64,000 nucleotides of DNA from NCBI RefSeq assembly GCF_964340395.1, contig NC_135554.1, forward strand, positions 11,104,975 through 11,168,974, in the 5' to 3' direction. Of this stretch, positions 63,393-64,000 are shown in pieces. Source of the DNA: Glandiceps talaboti (lineage: Eukaryota; Hemichordata; Enteropneusta; Spengelidae). Numbering within the stretch: the first letter of the stretch is position 1; each line of letters opens with the position of its first letter. The notes under the pieces were generated by a model that did no database searches, was not told the origin of the DNA, and saw nothing but the letters and a program-made list of their open reading frames with translations. The position numbers were made by a program, and so were the translations under genes.

Positions 63393-63572
63393 CTGATTGT
63401 AGTACACCACCGACAGGAACACAAGCATCAAGTTCATGTACATCACCTTATTTACATGGTAAAAGCTGTCAATACACCTGTAATAATGGTTATCATACAA
63501 GTGATGGATCAAGTACAGTTGATATCACATGTAACAGTGGGACTTGGAGTAGTAGTAGTGTTATCTGTATTG
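63393..63572 (+). CDS. Gene B exon: sushi domain 4
   Basis: A 180 bp phase 1-1 exon encoding ADCSTPPTGTQASSSCTSPY, LHGKSCQYTCNNGYHTSDGS, then STVDITCNSGTWSSSSVICI. It equals domain 3 at nearly all positions except CSTPP against CGTPT. Six cysteines and GTW are intact. Acceptor TTTTTCAG, donor GTATGT. The frame remains open in phase 1, so the gene continues beyond the right edge. Confidence 0.92.
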
Positions 63573-64000
63573 GTATGTATTTTTGTAATTTAGCAATGTT
63601 TCCTTTTTGATCTTAGATATTCCATGTGGATATAAGTATTGGATTTTATATCGATCATTACTGTAAACAAATTTTCTAAAATTGATGATGTGTATTTCAT
63701 CTTAACAAATACAGGGTATCATCACACACAGAGAGTCATTGTCTATTCCAATCACAGCAGCCAGTCATTTAAGATATAAATTAGAATTGCACCCAAGCTT
63801 TCATACATTATATGTGTCTGTATAACACACTGTGTGAATGGTTCAAAAACCATAGTCTTACCATCGAAACTACCAAACAACTATATATCTATGGGGTGGA
63901 TACAATCATGTGACAGACTGAATGATGTTCCACTATTATAAGGTGTCAAAACAAACCAAACAGTTGACCATTCATTGCATGCAATCAAACACTGTACATG
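63573..64000 (+). other. Intron of gene B, right edge
   Basis: Module flank, almost identical to 55776-56210. The sequence ends within it. Confidence 0.8.

Overview
This is an animal nuclear genome window: short exons with GT-AG splice sites separated by long AT-rich introns, extracellular domains of metazoan type (sushi/CCP, EGF, Ig, FN3), several LINE classes, many MITE-like repeats and long microsatellites. The style (frequent TACATGTA-type motifs, degenerate repeats such as GCAGATTGGGCTGAAATTT) suggests a marine invertebrate, perhaps a deuterostome such as a hemichordate or cephalochordate. The species cannot be fixed from sequence alone.

Two genes can be assembled by eye, transcribed away from each other. 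Gene A (minus strand, about 35.2 kb down to base 1 and continuing past the left edge) has eight sushi exons (32388, 31754, 23599, 19717, 16869, 11969, 10955 and 10243 as upper ends), one EGF exon, two Ig exons and at least three FN3 domains (one in a single exon, one split over two, one cut by its downstream intron). All joins seen inside the window are phase 1, so nearly every exon is a symmetrical 1-1 module. The product is a large secreted or receptor-like ectodomain; its membrane and cytoplasmic parts, if any, lie outside the window. Its signal-peptide exon was not found; a possible 5' exon lies near 35.13-35.25 kb. Gene B (plus strand, from about 36.9 kb or 45.3 kb and running off the right edge) has a clear signal-peptide exon (45345-45414) and four sushi exons (47455, 55596, 57549, 63393), also phase 1-1.

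The sushi exons have six cysteines, spaced as in selectin CCP domains. Most are near-identical across the two genes, and the flanking intron sequence is duplicated with them, so the locus is an expanding inverted array of exon modules. A two-exon segment (10.06-11.65 kb) is duplicated at 19.54-24.46 kb.

The rest is introns and mobile DNA. A TTAA-flanked element family has three copies (12.3, 17.7, 19.7-23.0 kb). The largest copy carries a nested 2.5 kb element with poly-G/C terminal inverted repeats and TTA target duplication, holding a frameshifted protein gene. Paralogous empty sites exist for both insertions. There is a CR1/L2-like LINE (27.5-29.9 kb), a 5.3 kb LINE with an L1-type ORF1 in the minus orientation (58.0-63.3 kb), a degraded RT (48.0-48.9 kb), a LINE 3' stub (3.9-4.3 kb), TA-type and 7-8-bp-TSD MITEs, a 213 bp foldback between the two gene starts, and a composite repeat family built from a hairpin, TCTG/TG microsatellite and about 113 bp tandem units. 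No tRNA, rRNA or CRISPR was seen.
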